Positions 1 to 8,533 of a stretch of 64,000 bases of DNA are shown here, one piece after another; position 1 is the stretch's first letter; each line of letters opens with the position of its first letter. The stretch is taken from positions 496,001-560,000 of the forward strand of contig JBCBMY010000001.1 of assembly GCA_039822045.1 (NCBI GenBank). The letters are read 5' to 3'. A program made the position numbers and the translations under genes. Source of the DNA: HLUCCA09 sp039822045 (GTDB taxonomy: Bacteria; Pseudomonadota; Alphaproteobacteria; Rhodobacterales; Rhodobacteraceae). Below the pieces are notes generated by a model that was not told where the DNA came from, ran no database searches, and was given only the letters and a program-made list of their open reading frames with translations.

Positions 1-1
1 C

Positions 2-385
2 GAGGGCGAGCTCAAGTCCGAAGGCAGCTCGATCGCCGAGGGCATCGGGCAGGGGCGCATCACCGCCAACCTCGAGGGCTTCACCCCCGACTTCGCCTGC
101 AATGTCTCCGATGCCGAGGGCCTGCCGCTGGTCTTCGAGATGCTCGAGCAGGAAGGCCTGTGTCTCGGCCTCTCGTCGGGCATCAACGTCGCTGGCGCCA
201 TGCGCATGGCCCGCGAGCTGGGCCCAGGGCACACCATCGTCACTGTCCTTTGCGACTTCGGCACACGCTATGCCTCGCGCCTCTTCAACGCCGAGTTCCT
301 CGCTTCCAAGGGCTTGCCCGTGCCAGACTTTCTGAAGCGGACGCCGCTCGAACTGCCCGACATGACCGTGCGGGAGGAGGCATGA
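2..385 (+). CDS. Cysteine synthase family protein (C-terminal part, cut by window start)
   Basis: The last 127 residues of a PLP-dependent O-acetylserine sulfhydrylase-type enzyme, which makes cysteine from O-acetylserine and sulfide. The visible part holds the late-domain sequence SSIAEGIGQGRI, then LGLSSGINVAGAM, whose SSG loop belongs to the fold type II PLP enzymes. The N-terminal half with the PLP lysine lies outside the window, so CysK and CysM cannot be separated firmly; the overall match is to the CysK-like proteins of Rhodobacterales. Its TGA overlaps the ATG of the next gene (ATGA), so the two are translationally coupled. Confidence 0.85.
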   Translation, partial: EGELKSEGSSIAEGIGQGRITANLEGFTPDFACNVSDAEGLPLVFEMLEQEGLCLGLSSGINVAGAMRMARELGPGHTIVTVLCDFGTRYASRLFNAEFLASKGLPVPDFLKRTPLELPDMTVREEA

Positions 386-1098
386 CCGAGCCGCTCTTTC
401 GCGACGCCTATCTCCGGGAGGCGCCGGCCCGCGTGGTCGCCCATACCCAGGAGGGCGGGATCGTCGTCGAGGCAAGCCTCTTCTACCCCACGGGTGGGGG
501 CCAGCCCGGCGACGCCGGCGAGCTTGAATGGGACGGCGGCACTCTGACGGTTGCCACCGCCGTGAAGGGTGAGGGGGGCGCGACGGTCCTCCTGCCCGGC
601 GACGGAGGGGCGTTGCCTCCAGTGGGCACCAAAGGCATGCAACGGATCGACTGGGCCCTCCGCTATCGCCACATGCGAGTCCACACCGCGCTGCATCTGC
701 TCTCGGTCGTCATCCCGCTGCCGGTAACCGGCGGCCAGATCTCCGCACAGAAGGGCCGGCTCGACTTCGACATGGCCGACCCTCCCGGCGAGAAACAGGC
801 CTTGGCCGAGGCCTTGCAGGAGCTGATCGACCGCGACCTTCCGGTCAGCGACGATTGGATCACCGATGCCGAGCTTCAGGCCAACCCGGGTCTCGTCAAG
901 ACGATGGCGGTCAAGCCGCCGATGGGGCAGGGTCGCGTGCGTCTCGTCCGCATCGGGGCGGGCCCCACGCAAGTGGATCTCCAGCCCTGCGGCGGCACGC
1001 ATGTGGCCCGCACCGGCGAAATCGGCCGGATCGAGATCGGCAAAATCGAGAAAAAAGGCGCCCGAAACCGCCGCGTCAACGTCCTTCTGGCCGATTAG
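382..1098 (+). CDS. alaX: Alanyl-tRNA editing protein AlaX (freestanding AlaRS editing domain)
   Basis: Predicted 238-residue trans-editing hydrolase that removes wrongly attached serine or glycine from tRNA-Ala. It carries the FYPTGGGQPGD segment (residues 34-44), the zinc motif HTALH (H101, H105) and CGGTH (C203, H207), which together form the editing site shared with AlaRS and ThrRS. The start at 382 is chosen because it lies in the ATGA overlap with the upstream gene and gives a normal N-terminus; longer readings run back into the cysteine synthase gene. Length fits the AlaX-M class. Coupling to a cysteine synthase gene is seen in the sequence; its meaning is not known. Confidence 0.9.
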   Translation: MTEPLFRDAYLREAPARVVAHTQEGGIVVEASLFYPTGGGQPGDAGELEWDGGTLTVATAVKGEGGATVLLPGDGGALPPVGTKGMQRIDWALRYRHMRVHTALHLLSVVIPLPVTGGQISAQKGRLDFDMADPPGEKQALAEALQELIDRDLPVSDDWITDAELQANPGLVKTMAVKPPMGQGRVRLVRIGAGPTQVDLQPCGGTHVARTGEIGRIEIGKIEKKGARNRRVNVLLAD

Positions 1099-1158
1099 GC
1101 CGGCCAGACCACCTCGGCGCAGCGATCGACATGGCGCCCGATGGGCCGGCGCGCCGCC

Positions 1159-2058
1159 TCAGGTATAAGGGTAGCTCATCGGCACAAAGCGATAGCCGTC
1201 GCCGGACCGCTCAAGATGGCCGCATCCTGGAAACGCGATGTGCGATCCGGCCACCAGCGTCCGATCCGTCGCCACCTGATCGAGCAGGGACAGCCGCGTC
1301 GCCCGCGCCGCATCCGGGTCGCCATCGAACGCGATCGTCACGTCCGGCCGGGCCAGCTGCACCGGCGCGACATGCACGATATCCGCCCAGATCAGCAGCT
1401 GCGTGCCCGCGCTTTCAACCATCACTCCCATATGGCCCGGCGTGTGGCCGGGCAGGGACACCGCGGTCAGACCCGGCCCCACATCCGTTCCGCCGGAAAT
1501 GGTCTGCACCCGGTCGCCGAAGCTCGACACAACGGACGTCGCCAGGTCAAAGAACGGGTGGAAGTCGGCCGGCGCCTGGGCCTTCGTCGCCTCGGCCGTC
1601 CAGAAATCCACATCCGCCCCGGCCACGATCAGCCCAGCGCCCGGCAAATCCATCCCAGCAAGGCCGCCGATATGGTAAGGATGAAGATGTGTCGCGACCA
1701 CGGCATCGATGCTGTCCAAGGCAACTCCAAGCGCATCGAGCGCCGCAGGCACACGCCCAAGCGTCGGTCCCATTGTCGAGCCTGCGCCGGAATCGATCAA
1801 TGTTCGCTTCCCGCCTGACTCAACCAAGAACGCATTGACCCCTGACGGATGCGGGCGCGCCGAGATGAAGCCCGTGTCGAGCAGCGCGTCAAAGTCCTCC
1901 GCCTCGACACCCTGCAAAAGGTCTGGCCCGATCTCGAGATACCCGTCGCAAAGGGCCCAAACCGTGGCCTCGCCGACGGGTATCCGATAGGCCACAGCAT
2001 TCGTCGTCGGCGTCAGGGCCGTCCCGCCGGCCTCGCGACCAGCGCTGTATTGGCTCAT
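1159..2058 (-). CDS. MBL-fold metallo-hydrolase with altered HxHxDH motif
   Basis: A 299-residue metallo-beta-lactamase superfamily protein without a clear signal peptide. The metal motif reads HLHPYH (H124, H126, Y128, H129): tyrosine stands where nearly all family members have the Asp that binds the second metal. The other landmarks are present: GHTPGHMG, the Asp of WADIVH, and a late His in SHIAF. The ATG at 2058 follows a GGGAGAGAG ribosome site. Substrate cannot be predicted; lactonase, glyoxalase or phosphodiester-type hydrolysis are all possible. It is convergent with alaX and not in an operon. Confidence 0.85.
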   Translation of the reverse strand: MSQYSAGREAGGTALTPTTNAVAYRIPVGEATVWALCDGYLEIGPDLLQGVEAEDFDALLDTGFISARPHPSGVNAFLVESGGKRTLIDSGAGSTMGPTLGRVPAALDALGVALDSIDAVVATHLHPYHIGGLAGMDLPGAGLIVAGADVDFWTAEATKAQAPADFHPFFDLATSVVSSFGDRVQTISGGTDVGPGLTAVSLPGHTPGHMGVMVESAGTQLLIWADIVHVAPVQLARPDVTIAFDGDPDAARATRLSLLDQVATDRTLVAGSHIAFPGCGHLERSGDGYRFVPMSYPYT

Positions 2059-2200
2059 CAACTCTCTCCCTGATTGTGGCGAAGCCCATCTCCCATGCCG
2101 AGCCTAGCGAACGCGGCCGTGCCAGGAAGCAACCCATCCCCGGCCGACGCAGGCAGCATCTTGCGCCCTGTGAACCATTCCTGCTAAGGGCCACCGCACC

Positions 2201-2290
2201 GGAGAGGTGGCCGAGTGGTCGAAGGCGCACGCCTGGAACGCGTGTAGGCGGGAAACCGTCTCCAGGGTTCGAATCCCTGTCTCTCCGCCA
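2201..2290 (+). tRNA. tRNA-Ser (anticodon GGA)
   Basis: A 90-nt class II tRNA. The acceptor stem GGAGAGG pairs with the 3' CCTCTCC-type end (CTCTCC then discriminator G and encoded CCA). The anticodon loop CTGGAAC (2233-2239) gives anticodon GGA at 2235-2237. There is a long variable arm and a T-loop GGTTCGAATCC. It reads UCC and UCU codons. No gene overlaps it. Confidence 0.96.
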
Positions 2291-2555
2291 TCAGCATTTC
2301 TGCGTCCTGGCCCCCCGGCCCCTGGCTGCGCTTCCGGCTAGTTTTCAGCTGGTTAGGCGGAAACGGTCCATGTGACGCCCGCGCTGCGCGGCGATCCGCG
2401 CCCGTGTCGTCGCCTCAATCCGGGGTGCACCCGGACGGGGCTCATGGGCATGGCTGTTTGCGCCACACCGGCGTCCCGTGGCAGACGTCCCTTGACCCGG
2501 ATGCGCGGCAAGGAGCCCTGTCCCTAAGGCGTCGGGCAGAGGGGAGACCACTTGC

Positions 2556-3149
2556 ATGAAACTGGAGATCTGGTTCGAGTTCGCAAGCACGTACTCGTAT
2601 TTGACGGTGTGCCGAGCCGAACCGCTCCTAAGGGCCGCCGGCGTAGAGTTTGTCTGGCGCCCCTTTCTCCTGGGCCCGATCTTTCGAGACAAAGGGATGG
2701 ACACCTCGCCCTTCGTGCTCGACCCGGTCAAGGGAGACTATATGTGGCGCGACCTGGAACGGCGCGCCGCGCGGTACGGCCTGTCGTTTGCCCGCCCGGC
2801 CTCATTTCCCATGAACGGCCTATCGGCCGCCCGCCTCATGACGGCTGCGCTCGATGAGGAATGGTGCGGTGACTTCGCGCGCGGGGTTTTCAGGGCTCAG
2901 TTCGTTGAGGGGATGAATATCGCAGACCCCGAAGTGCTACGTCAGGCACTTAAGACGACCGGCATAGATCCGGAGCCTTGGCTTCATCAGGCGACACTTG
3001 CGCCAACCAAAGCGCGATTGCGCACTCTGACCGACCAAGCCCGGGCCCACGGCATCTTCGGCGCACCCAGTTTCCTGGTCGGTGGAGAACTGTTCTGGGG
3101 TGACGACAGGCTCGAAGACGCGATAGCGTGGGCCGTTCGGACAGACTGA
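2556..3149 (+). CDS. 2-hydroxychromene-2-carboxylate isomerase-like (DsbA/kappa-GST fold)
   Basis: A 197-residue cytoplasmic protein of the thioredoxin-like DsbA family, kappa-class GST / HCCA isomerase branch. The N-terminus IWFEFASTYSYL has serine at position 11, where the family uses a Ser to activate glutathione instead of the CxxC of DsbA. The C-terminal GIFGAPSFLVGGELFWGDDR is the conserved GVFGxPxF segment. In characterised members the enzyme isomerises a chromene carboxylate in naphthalene breakdown; most roseobacter homologues have no proven substrate. The start has a GGGGAGA site about 8 nt upstream. The next gene follows after 64 nt on the same strand, probably co-transcribed. Confidence 0.85.
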   Translation: MKLEIWFEFASTYSYLTVCRAEPLLRAAGVEFVWRPFLLGPIFRDKGMDTSPFVLDPVKGDYMWRDLERRAARYGLSFARPASFPMNGLSAARLMTAALDEEWCGDFARGVFRAQFVEGMNIADPEVLRQALKTTGIDPEPWLHQATLAPTKARLRTLTDQARAHGIFGAPSFLVGGELFWGDDRLEDAIAWAVRTD

Positions 3150-3213
3150 TCGCATCGCCCCGGTGCGCCGAGCCGAAACAGACCGGACGACGGCCAGCAA
3201 GGGAGGGCCGCCC

Positions 3214-3564
3214 ATGCCCAACGACAAGCCTCATCCCGGGCCGATCATGCGGCTGTTTCAGGTCGAAGCCAAACCCGGTTGTGCTGAGGTCCTGCTTGAG
3301 AAGTTCTCGACAACATCCGCCGAGGTGGTTCGGGGAGAGCCTGGAAATGCGGGCTATCTCTTTGGCCGAGGCGTGGTGACGGATGGCGACTATGTCGTCT
3401 TCGCCTCGATCTGGCGCGACCTGCGGGCCGTGAAGGCGCGCTTCGGAGACGACTGGCAAACCTCGTTCCTGCCTCCAGGGTATGATGATCTCATCCAGGA
3501 CTGCTCCGTGCGTCACATCGATCTGAGCGAAGGCTGGCACGTCGATCTCCAGCCTTCGGACTAA
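3214..3564 (+). CDS. Small antibiotic-biosynthesis-monooxygenase-like (ABM) domain protein
   Basis: A 116-residue protein with the layout of the dimeric alpha/beta-barrel ABM family: MRLFQVEAKPGCAEVLLEKF opens a beta-alpha unit and VFASIWRDLRAVKARFGDDW forms the second half. Members include heme-degrading and quinol monooxygenases, but no heme ligand can be assigned here. The start at 3214 is preferred over an earlier in-frame ATG at 3163 because GGGAGG sits 7 nt upstream. It follows the HCCA-isomerase-like gene and ends 50 nt from the convergent kinase gene. Function unknown. Confidence 0.7.
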   Translation: MPNDKPHPGPIMRLFQVEAKPGCAEVLLEKFSTTSAEVVRGEPGNAGYLFGRGVVTDGDYVVFASIWRDLRAVKARFGDDWQTSFLPPGYDDLIQDCSVRHIDLSEGWHVDLQPSD

Positions 3565-3616
3565 ACAGATGCCCGCCCTGGTTTCGTGGCTCAAGCGGCG
3601 CCGGCGTCTGGCCCGC

Positions 3617-5068
3617 TCAGCCCAGGAGCCGCTGGACGGTCTCCCTCCAGGCCCCGCGGCTCGCGGAGCGATCCGTGTCGGCAAGGGTGGGCCGGAACAT
3701 TTGGGTCTCCGTCCGGTCGAACGACACAGGCAATCCCGCGGCCTTCGCACTCATCCAGGCCACGCCGAACGCGCCGGTTTCTGGGATCGCGAGCCGTTCG
3801 ATCGGCTTCCCAAGGAGATCTGCCTGCACCTGCATCAGGAAGGGGTTCGCCGACGCACCGCCATCGGCGCTGAGGCCCTGCAAAGGCTGTCCGAGGTCTT
3901 CCTCCATCGCCTCGAACACATCCGCGATCTGATGCGCGATGGCGTCGAACGTCGCCCGTGCGAGCTCCGCACGTGTGGTGCCGAGCGACAGGCCCGAGAC
4001 CGTGCCGCGCGCGCTGTCGTTCCAATAGGGCGCGCCAAGGCCCGCGAGCGCCGGAACGAACTGCACGCCGCCGCTGTCCTGAGCTTGCTGTGCCAGATCA
4101 GACAGCGCGCTCGCGTCAGACACCCCCATGATCTCCGCCATGAACGCCGCCGCCTGGGCAGATACGGTAATGTTCCCTTCCAGGGCATGGGCCGTCTGAT
4201 CGCCAGCGGTCCATGCAATGGTGCCCGACAGCCCATTGCGTGAGGCCGTCCTGGTGTCGGTCAGCGTCATTAGCGACGAGCCGGTGCCATAGGTCGCCTT
4301 AACACGGCCGGCCTCGCGCACGCCGTGGCCATAGAGCGCGGCGTGGCTGTCCCCCATCATCGCATGAACGGGCACACCTCGGGGCAGCGCGGTGACGCCG
4401 TCCGCCGTCTCGCCGAAGCGTGCATCCGAGGCCATGGGCCGCGGCAGGCAGTCGAGCGGGGCGCCCAGGATCTCGCCCAACCGGGGGCTCCAGGCGAGCC
4501 GGTCGGTATCGAACAGCAGCGTCCGCGACGCGTTGGAGTGGTCGGTGGCGAACGCAACGCCGGCCGTGAGGTTCCACAGGAGCCACGCATCGACGGTGCC
4601 AGCCCTCAGGCGACCCGCCGCGTGGAGCTGCCGTGCCGCGTCGCGATGCTCCAGAATCCACGCCAGCTTGCTCGCCGGAAAGAGGGGGTTGATGCCAAGC
4701 CCCGTCAGATCCGCGACCTCGTCCGAATGGCCCGCGGCGATCAGTTCGGCGCAGGCCTCGGTGGTGCGGCGACATTGCCAGATTGGCGCCGGCCCAACCG
4801 GATCGCCCGTCTCGGCGTCCCAAACCACAAGGGTTTCGCGCTGATTGGTGATGCCGATGGTTGCGATGTCGGTCTCGATGCCTGCACAGGCCTCGGCAAT
4901 AACCCGTTGCGTCGACGTCCAGATCTCCACGGCCGATTGCTCGGCCCAACCTGGCTTTGGATACACCGTCCTGCAGGAGGCCGAAGACTGGCCGACAATC
5001 CGCCCCGCGAGATCAAAGACCAGCGCTTTGGTATTGGTCGTGCCTTGGTCGATGGCCAGAACGAGCAC
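3617..5068 (-). CDS. FGGY-family carbohydrate kinase (glycerol-kinase-like)
   Basis: A 483-residue sugar or polyol kinase. The N-terminal phosphate loop is AIDQGTTNTKALVFD, followed by GITNQRETLVVWD as in GlpK; the C-terminal FGGY signature region is GLSADGGASANPFLMQVQADL. The glycerol-binding GDQQ loop of GlpK is replaced by MMGDSHAALYGHG, so another substrate is likely. The start is GTG at 5068, 2 nt after the transketolase subunit gene. It closes an operon with transketolase subunits, two dehydrogenases and an ABC importer, so it probably phosphorylates the ketose that the transketolase then splits. Apulose, xylulose and ribulose kinases are all compatible. Confidence 0.85.
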   Translation of the reverse strand: MLVLAIDQGTTNTKALVFDLAGRIVGQSSASCRTVYPKPGWAEQSAVEIWTSTQRVIAEACAGIETDIATIGITNQRETLVVWDAETGDPVGPAPIWQCRRTTEACAELIAAGHSDEVADLTGLGINPLFPASKLAWILEHRDAARQLHAAGRLRAGTVDAWLLWNLTAGVAFATDHSNASRTLLFDTDRLAWSPRLGEILGAPLDCLPRPMASDARFGETADGVTALPRGVPVHAMMGDSHAALYGHGVREAGRVKATYGTGSSLMTLTDTRTASRNGLSGTIAWTAGDQTAHALEGNITVSAQAAAFMAEIMGVSDASALSDLAQQAQDSGGVQFVPALAGLGAPYWNDSARGTVSGLSLGTTRAELARATFDAIAHQIADVFEAMEEDLGQPLQGLSADGGASANPFLMQVQADLLGKPIERLAIPETGAFGVAWMSAKAAGLPVSFDRTETQMFRPTLADTDRSASRGAWRETVQRLLG

Positions 5069-5070
5069 GA

Positions 5071-6036
5071 TCAGGCCTTGCGTGAAACGGCGCGCCGCGC
5101 GGCTTCGGCAATTCCGTCAGGCGTCATCCCGTTCTCTTCGAAGAGCCAGGCGACCGATCCCGTCGTCTGGAAGCCCTGAAAGCCGATGCGTTCCACGGGC
5201 ACGGGGCGATTGGCGGAGGTCAGTTCGGCAACCGCACCGCCGAGGCCGCCGCTCACGAGAGCCTCTTCGCAGGTGACGATGGCCCCGGTCTCGGCGCCGG
5301 CCTCAAGAATGGCGGTCTCGTCTAGCGGGTTGAGGGTATGGGCAGAATAAACCCGGGCCGACACCGCCTCGGCCGCGAGCACGTCCGCCGCCATGAGTGC
5401 CACATGTACCATCGTGCCCGAGGCGAGGATGGTCACGTCCGAACCCGCACGCATCAGCCGCATCCGGCCCGGTGTGAAATCACGCTGGCCGCTGGCGTCC
5501 GGCCCCAAATCGGGCACCTTCATCCGCGACAGCCGCAGATAGACAGGGCCAGTATGCCCCGCCGCCCAGCGGACGGCCATTTCCGTCTCCCAGGGATCAG
5601 CTGGCGCCACCACCGTCAGCGTACCCAGCGCGCGGAGCCAGGCAAAATCCTCGATGGAATGGTGGGTCGCACCGAGCTCGCCATAAGCCACGCCCGACGA
5701 TTGCCCGACCAGCTTGACGTTGTATTCCGAGTAGGCGACGTCGGCCTTGATCTGTTCCAGCGCGCGACCGCTCAGGAAACAGGACGCAGCCGAAACGAAC
5801 GGGATCTTGCCGCCATTGGCGAGCCCCGCGCCGACGCCCACCATGTTCTGCTCGGCAATACCCACATTCACGAGACGGTCGGCAAAGGCCTCCCGGAAGC
5901 CGCCGAGATTGGACGACCCAACGGAGTCATTGACGACGGCCACGATCCGCTCATCGTCCGAGGCCAGCGCCTCGAGCGTCGACGCCCACGCCTTTCGGCA
6001 ATCGAACATGCCCGCCTGTTTCTCCAAGGCCGTCAT
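5071..6036 (-). CDS. Transketolase, C-terminal subunit (PYR plus C-terminal domains)
   Basis: A 321-residue half of a split transketolase. It covers the pyrimidine-binding domain, with GIAEQNMVGVGAGLA holding the catalytic Glu that activates thiamine diphosphate, and the C-terminal domain ending near ARRAVSRKA. Full-length transketolases carry both halves in one chain of about 660 residues. The ATG at 6036 overlaps the stop of the N-terminal subunit gene (ATGA), which favours equal expression. Two-subunit transketolases often serve one catabolic route instead of the pentose phosphate pathway, for example apulose-4-phosphate transketolase. Confidence 0.9.
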   Translation of the reverse strand: MTALEKQAGMFDCRKAWASTLEALASDDERIVAVVNDSVGSSNLGGFREAFADRLVNVGIAEQNMVGVGAGLANGGKIPFVSAASCFLSGRALEQIKADVAYSEYNVKLVGQSSGVAYGELGATHHSIEDFAWLRALGTLTVVAPADPWETEMAVRWAAGHTGPVYLRLSRMKVPDLGPDASGQRDFTPGRMRLMRAGSDVTILASGTMVHVALMAADVLAAEAVSARVYSAHTLNPLDETAILEAGAETGAIVTCEEALVSGGLGGAVAELTSANRPVPVERIGFQGFQTTGSVAWLFEENGMTPDGIAEAARRAVSRKA

Positions 6037-6866
6037 TCGGTGAGTTCTTCCATCGCGAGATCGAATTCGTTGTCATTCGGCACGCCGTGATGCCACTTGG
6101 CCTTGTCTTCCATGAAGGACACGCCCTTGCCCTTGATCGTGTTCGCGATGATGCACCGGGGACTACCGCGCGACACGGCGCTCAGAGCGTCGAGCAGGGC
6201 GGCATGGTCGTGACCGTCAACCTCCGTCACCTCCCAGCCAAAAGCGCGGTACTTGTCCCCCAGGGGATCGAGGCCGACCGTGTCCTCGGTCCGCGCCCCC
6301 TGCTGAAGCCGGTTGCGGTCGATGATCAGGGTCAGCTTCGAGAGCTGTCGGTGCCCGGCGGTCATCGCGGCTTCCCAGTTCGAGCCTTCCTGCTGCTCGC
6401 CATCCCCGGTCAGAACGAAGGTCCGGTAAGCCGCGCCCGAGAGCTCGCCCGCAATCGCGATCCCGAGCGCGATAGGAAATCCGTGGCCCAGCGGCCCGGT
6501 GTTGGCCTCGACCCCCGGCAGGTAGTTGCGGTTGGGATGGCCGTTCAGCCGCGAGCCCGGCTCCATGTAGGTGTCGAGCCACTCCTTGGGGTAATAGCCC
6601 GCCGCCGCGAGAGCCGTATAGAGCACCCCGGTGGCGTGCCCCTTCGACATCACGAAGCGGTCGCGATCCGGCCAGTCCGGCGTCTTCGGATCGTACCGCA
6701 AGACACCGAAATAGAGCACGGCCACGATGTCCGTCGCCGACAAATCGCCGCCGATATGTCCGAGCCTCTTGGCATGAACCATCTGCAGTGCGCGGCGGCG
6801 CATCCAGCTTGCCTTGGCACGAATCTCGGAGAGGTCGGATTGGGTCTCTTCACGCTGCGTCTTCAT
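6033..6866 (-). CDS. Transketolase, N-terminal (thiamine diphosphate-binding) subunit
   Basis: A 277-residue protein matching the PP domain of transketolase. It shows GHIGGDLSATDIVAVLYF, the SKGHATG loop, GVEANTGPLGHG, and the thiamine diphosphate motif running from GDGEQQEGSNWEAA to LIIDRNRLQ. The start at 6866 is chosen over an in-frame ATG at 6953 because GAGGAGA lies just upstream and the extra N-terminus has no homology. The gene sits 38 nt after an SDR gene and overlaps the C-terminal subunit gene. The product acts as a heterotetramer with that subunit in known cases. Confidence 0.9.
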   Translation of the reverse strand: MKTQREETQSDLSEIRAKASWMRRRALQMVHAKRLGHIGGDLSATDIVAVLYFGVLRYDPKTPDWPDRDRFVMSKGHATGVLYTALAAAGYYPKEWLDTYMEPGSRLNGHPNRNYLPGVEANTGPLGHGFPIALGIAIAGELSGAAYRTFVLTGDGEQQEGSNWEAAMTAGHRQLSKLTLIIDRNRLQQGARTEDTVGLDPLGDKYRAFGWEVTEVDGHDHAALLDALSAVSRGSPRCIIANTIKGKGVSFMEDKAKWHHGVPNDNEFDLAMEELTE

Positions 6867-6904
6867 CGTTCCTGTCTCCTCTCGCCCGTCGCACTGCTCC
6901 GGGC

Positions 6905-7696
6905 TCACCAGCAGCAGAATCCGCCATCCACCAAGAGATCGACGCCCGTGCAATACGAGGATGCGTCCGAAAGCAGAAAGACGGCGGGGCCCACCATTTC
7001 GTCCACGCTCGCCATGCGTTGCATCGGCGTCTGGCTTTCGAACTCCTTGGTCTGGTGCACCATCTCCGGCCGCGTGTTCATCGGCGTCGCCGTGTAGCCA
7101 GGGGAGATCGAGTTCACCCGGATGCCGCGGTCAACCCATTCCATGGCCATCGACTTGGACATGTGGATCACACCCGCCTTGGACGCGTTGTAGGGTACCT
7201 GCATGAGGCCTCGATTCACGATTACGCCCGACATGGACGCGATGTTGACGATGGATCCGCCCTGACCGTGGGCCAGCATCGCCCGCCCCTCGGCCCGGCA
7301 GGAGAGCCAGATACCCTTCATGTTGATGTCCATGAGGGTCTGGTACTGCTCTTCTTCCATTTCTTCGATTGGATTGGCGTTGGCGATCCCGGCCGCGTTC
7401 AGCGCCAGTCGCAGGGGGCCAAGCTCGCGTTCGGTCCGGGCGACCGCCTCGGCCAGACCGTCGCCAGAGGTCACGTCGGCTTGGATCTGGAGGCTCCGGC
7501 GCCCGGTGCCCGCGATCTGCTCAGCCGTCTCCGCCAGCCCGTCATCGGTGCGCCGGTCCAGCAGCGCAACATCCGCCCCACATTGCGCGAGGCCCAGCGC
7601 GATCCGCTGGCCGATGCCGCTGCCGGCGCCGGTCACCAGGGCCACGCGGCCCGACAGGTCAAACAGGGCAGGGGCATTCAGCACGATATCAGCCAT
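6905..7696 (-). CDS. SDR-family oxidoreductase (sugar/polyol dehydrogenase type)
   Basis: A 263-residue classical short-chain dehydrogenase. The cofactor motif is TGAGSGIG (residues 22-29), LDRR after the second strand points to NAD(H), and the active site is S154, Y169, K173 in YNASK. NAAGIANAN matches the NNAG motif. Classical SDRs of this type oxidise polyols or reduce ketoses. The start has AAGGA 6-8 nt upstream. It lies between a second SDR gene and the transketolase subunits, so it likely makes the ketose for the kinase. The two SDRs may act in series or on different stereoisomers; the sequence does not decide. Confidence 0.85.
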   Translation of the reverse strand: MADIVLNAPALFDLSGRVALVTGAGSGIGQRIALGLAQCGADVALLDRRTDDGLAETAEQIAGTGRRSLQIQADVTSGDGLAEAVARTERELGPLRLALNAAGIANANPIEEMEEEQYQTLMDINMKGIWLSCRAEGRAMLAHGQGGSIVNIASMSGVIVNRGLMQVPYNASKAGVIHMSKSMAMEWVDRGIRVNSISPGYTATPMNTRPEMVHQTKEFESQTPMQRMASVDEMVGPAVFLLSDASSYCTGVDLLVDGGFCCW

Positions 7697-7727
7697 GTCG
7701 GATCCTTCTTTCTGTCGCGCGCACCGG

Positions 7728-8513
7728 TCATGACATGATCAACCCGCCATCCACGTTGATGGTCTGTCCGGTGATGTAGCTGGCGTCCTCGCTGGCCAAA
7801 AACGCCGCCAGCCCGGCCACGTCCTTGCCCTCGCCGGCGCGTTTCATCGGGATGTTGCTCTGCACCCAGTCTTCCATCAGTTCACCGGGGCCATAGTCGC
7901 CCAGCATCTTGCCCCAAACGCGGTCGTTATAGGCCCACATGTCCGTCCGGATGATGCCGGGGCAGATCGCGTTCACATTGATCGCCTCAAGCGCAACCTC
8001 TTTGGCGAGGCTCTGCGTGATACCGACGACGCCCATCTTCGAGGCGGCGTAGTGCGGAGTGTAAATGAAGCCATCGCGCGCCTGACCCGAGGCGATGTTG
8101 ATGAGCCGCCCGCCCTTGCCGCCGGCACGCATCCGGGCAATCGCCTCCTGACAGCACAGGAACACGCCCTTGGTGTTCACCGCCATCGTGGCATCCCATT
8201 CGTCCTCGGTCAGATCCTCAATCCGGGCGATGGTGATGATGCCGGCGTTCTGAACGGAAACATCGACGCCGCCATAGGTCTCCGCCGCGAGCCGGTAGAG
8301 CGCCGCAACCGCGGCCTTGTCGGTCACATCGCAGTTCACGCCGACGGCCGAGGCGCCGCCCTCCTTCAGCCGGGCCGCCGCCTCCGTCACATCGGCATCG
8401 ACAGAGGCAAGTACCAGGTTCGCACCCTCGGCGGCGAACCGGGACGCGATGGCAAAACCGATCCCCTTGTTGCCTCCGGTCACGACCACGGTCTGCCCTT
8501 CGAAACGGTTCAT
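7728..8513 (-). CDS. SDR-family oxidoreductase (sorbitol/glucitol dehydrogenase-like)
   Basis: A 261-residue classical SDR: TGGNKGIG (12-19) for nucleotide binding, S142, Y155 and K159 (YAASK) for catalysis, and the C-terminal ITGQTINVDGGLIMS typical of the family. The loop after the active site (WAYNDRVWGKMLGDYGPGE) resembles glucitol- and galactitol-type dehydrogenases. It shares only general SDR features with the neighbouring SDR gene, so the two are not a recent duplication. It follows the ABC ATPase gene in the same operon with a 20-nt gap. Confidence 0.85.
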   Translation of the reverse strand: MNRFEGQTVVVTGGNKGIGFAIASRFAAEGANLVLASVDADVTEAAARLKEGGASAVGVNCDVTDKAAVAALYRLAAETYGGVDVSVQNAGIITIARIEDLTEDEWDATMAVNTKGVFLCCQEAIARMRAGGKGGRLINIASGQARDGFIYTPHYAASKMGVVGITQSLAKEVALEAINVNAICPGIIRTDMWAYNDRVWGKMLGDYGPGELMEDWVQSNIPMKRAGEGKDVAGLAAFLASEDASYITGQTINVDGGLIMS

Positions 8514-8533
8514 TCCACTCTCCAGATGCGCCT

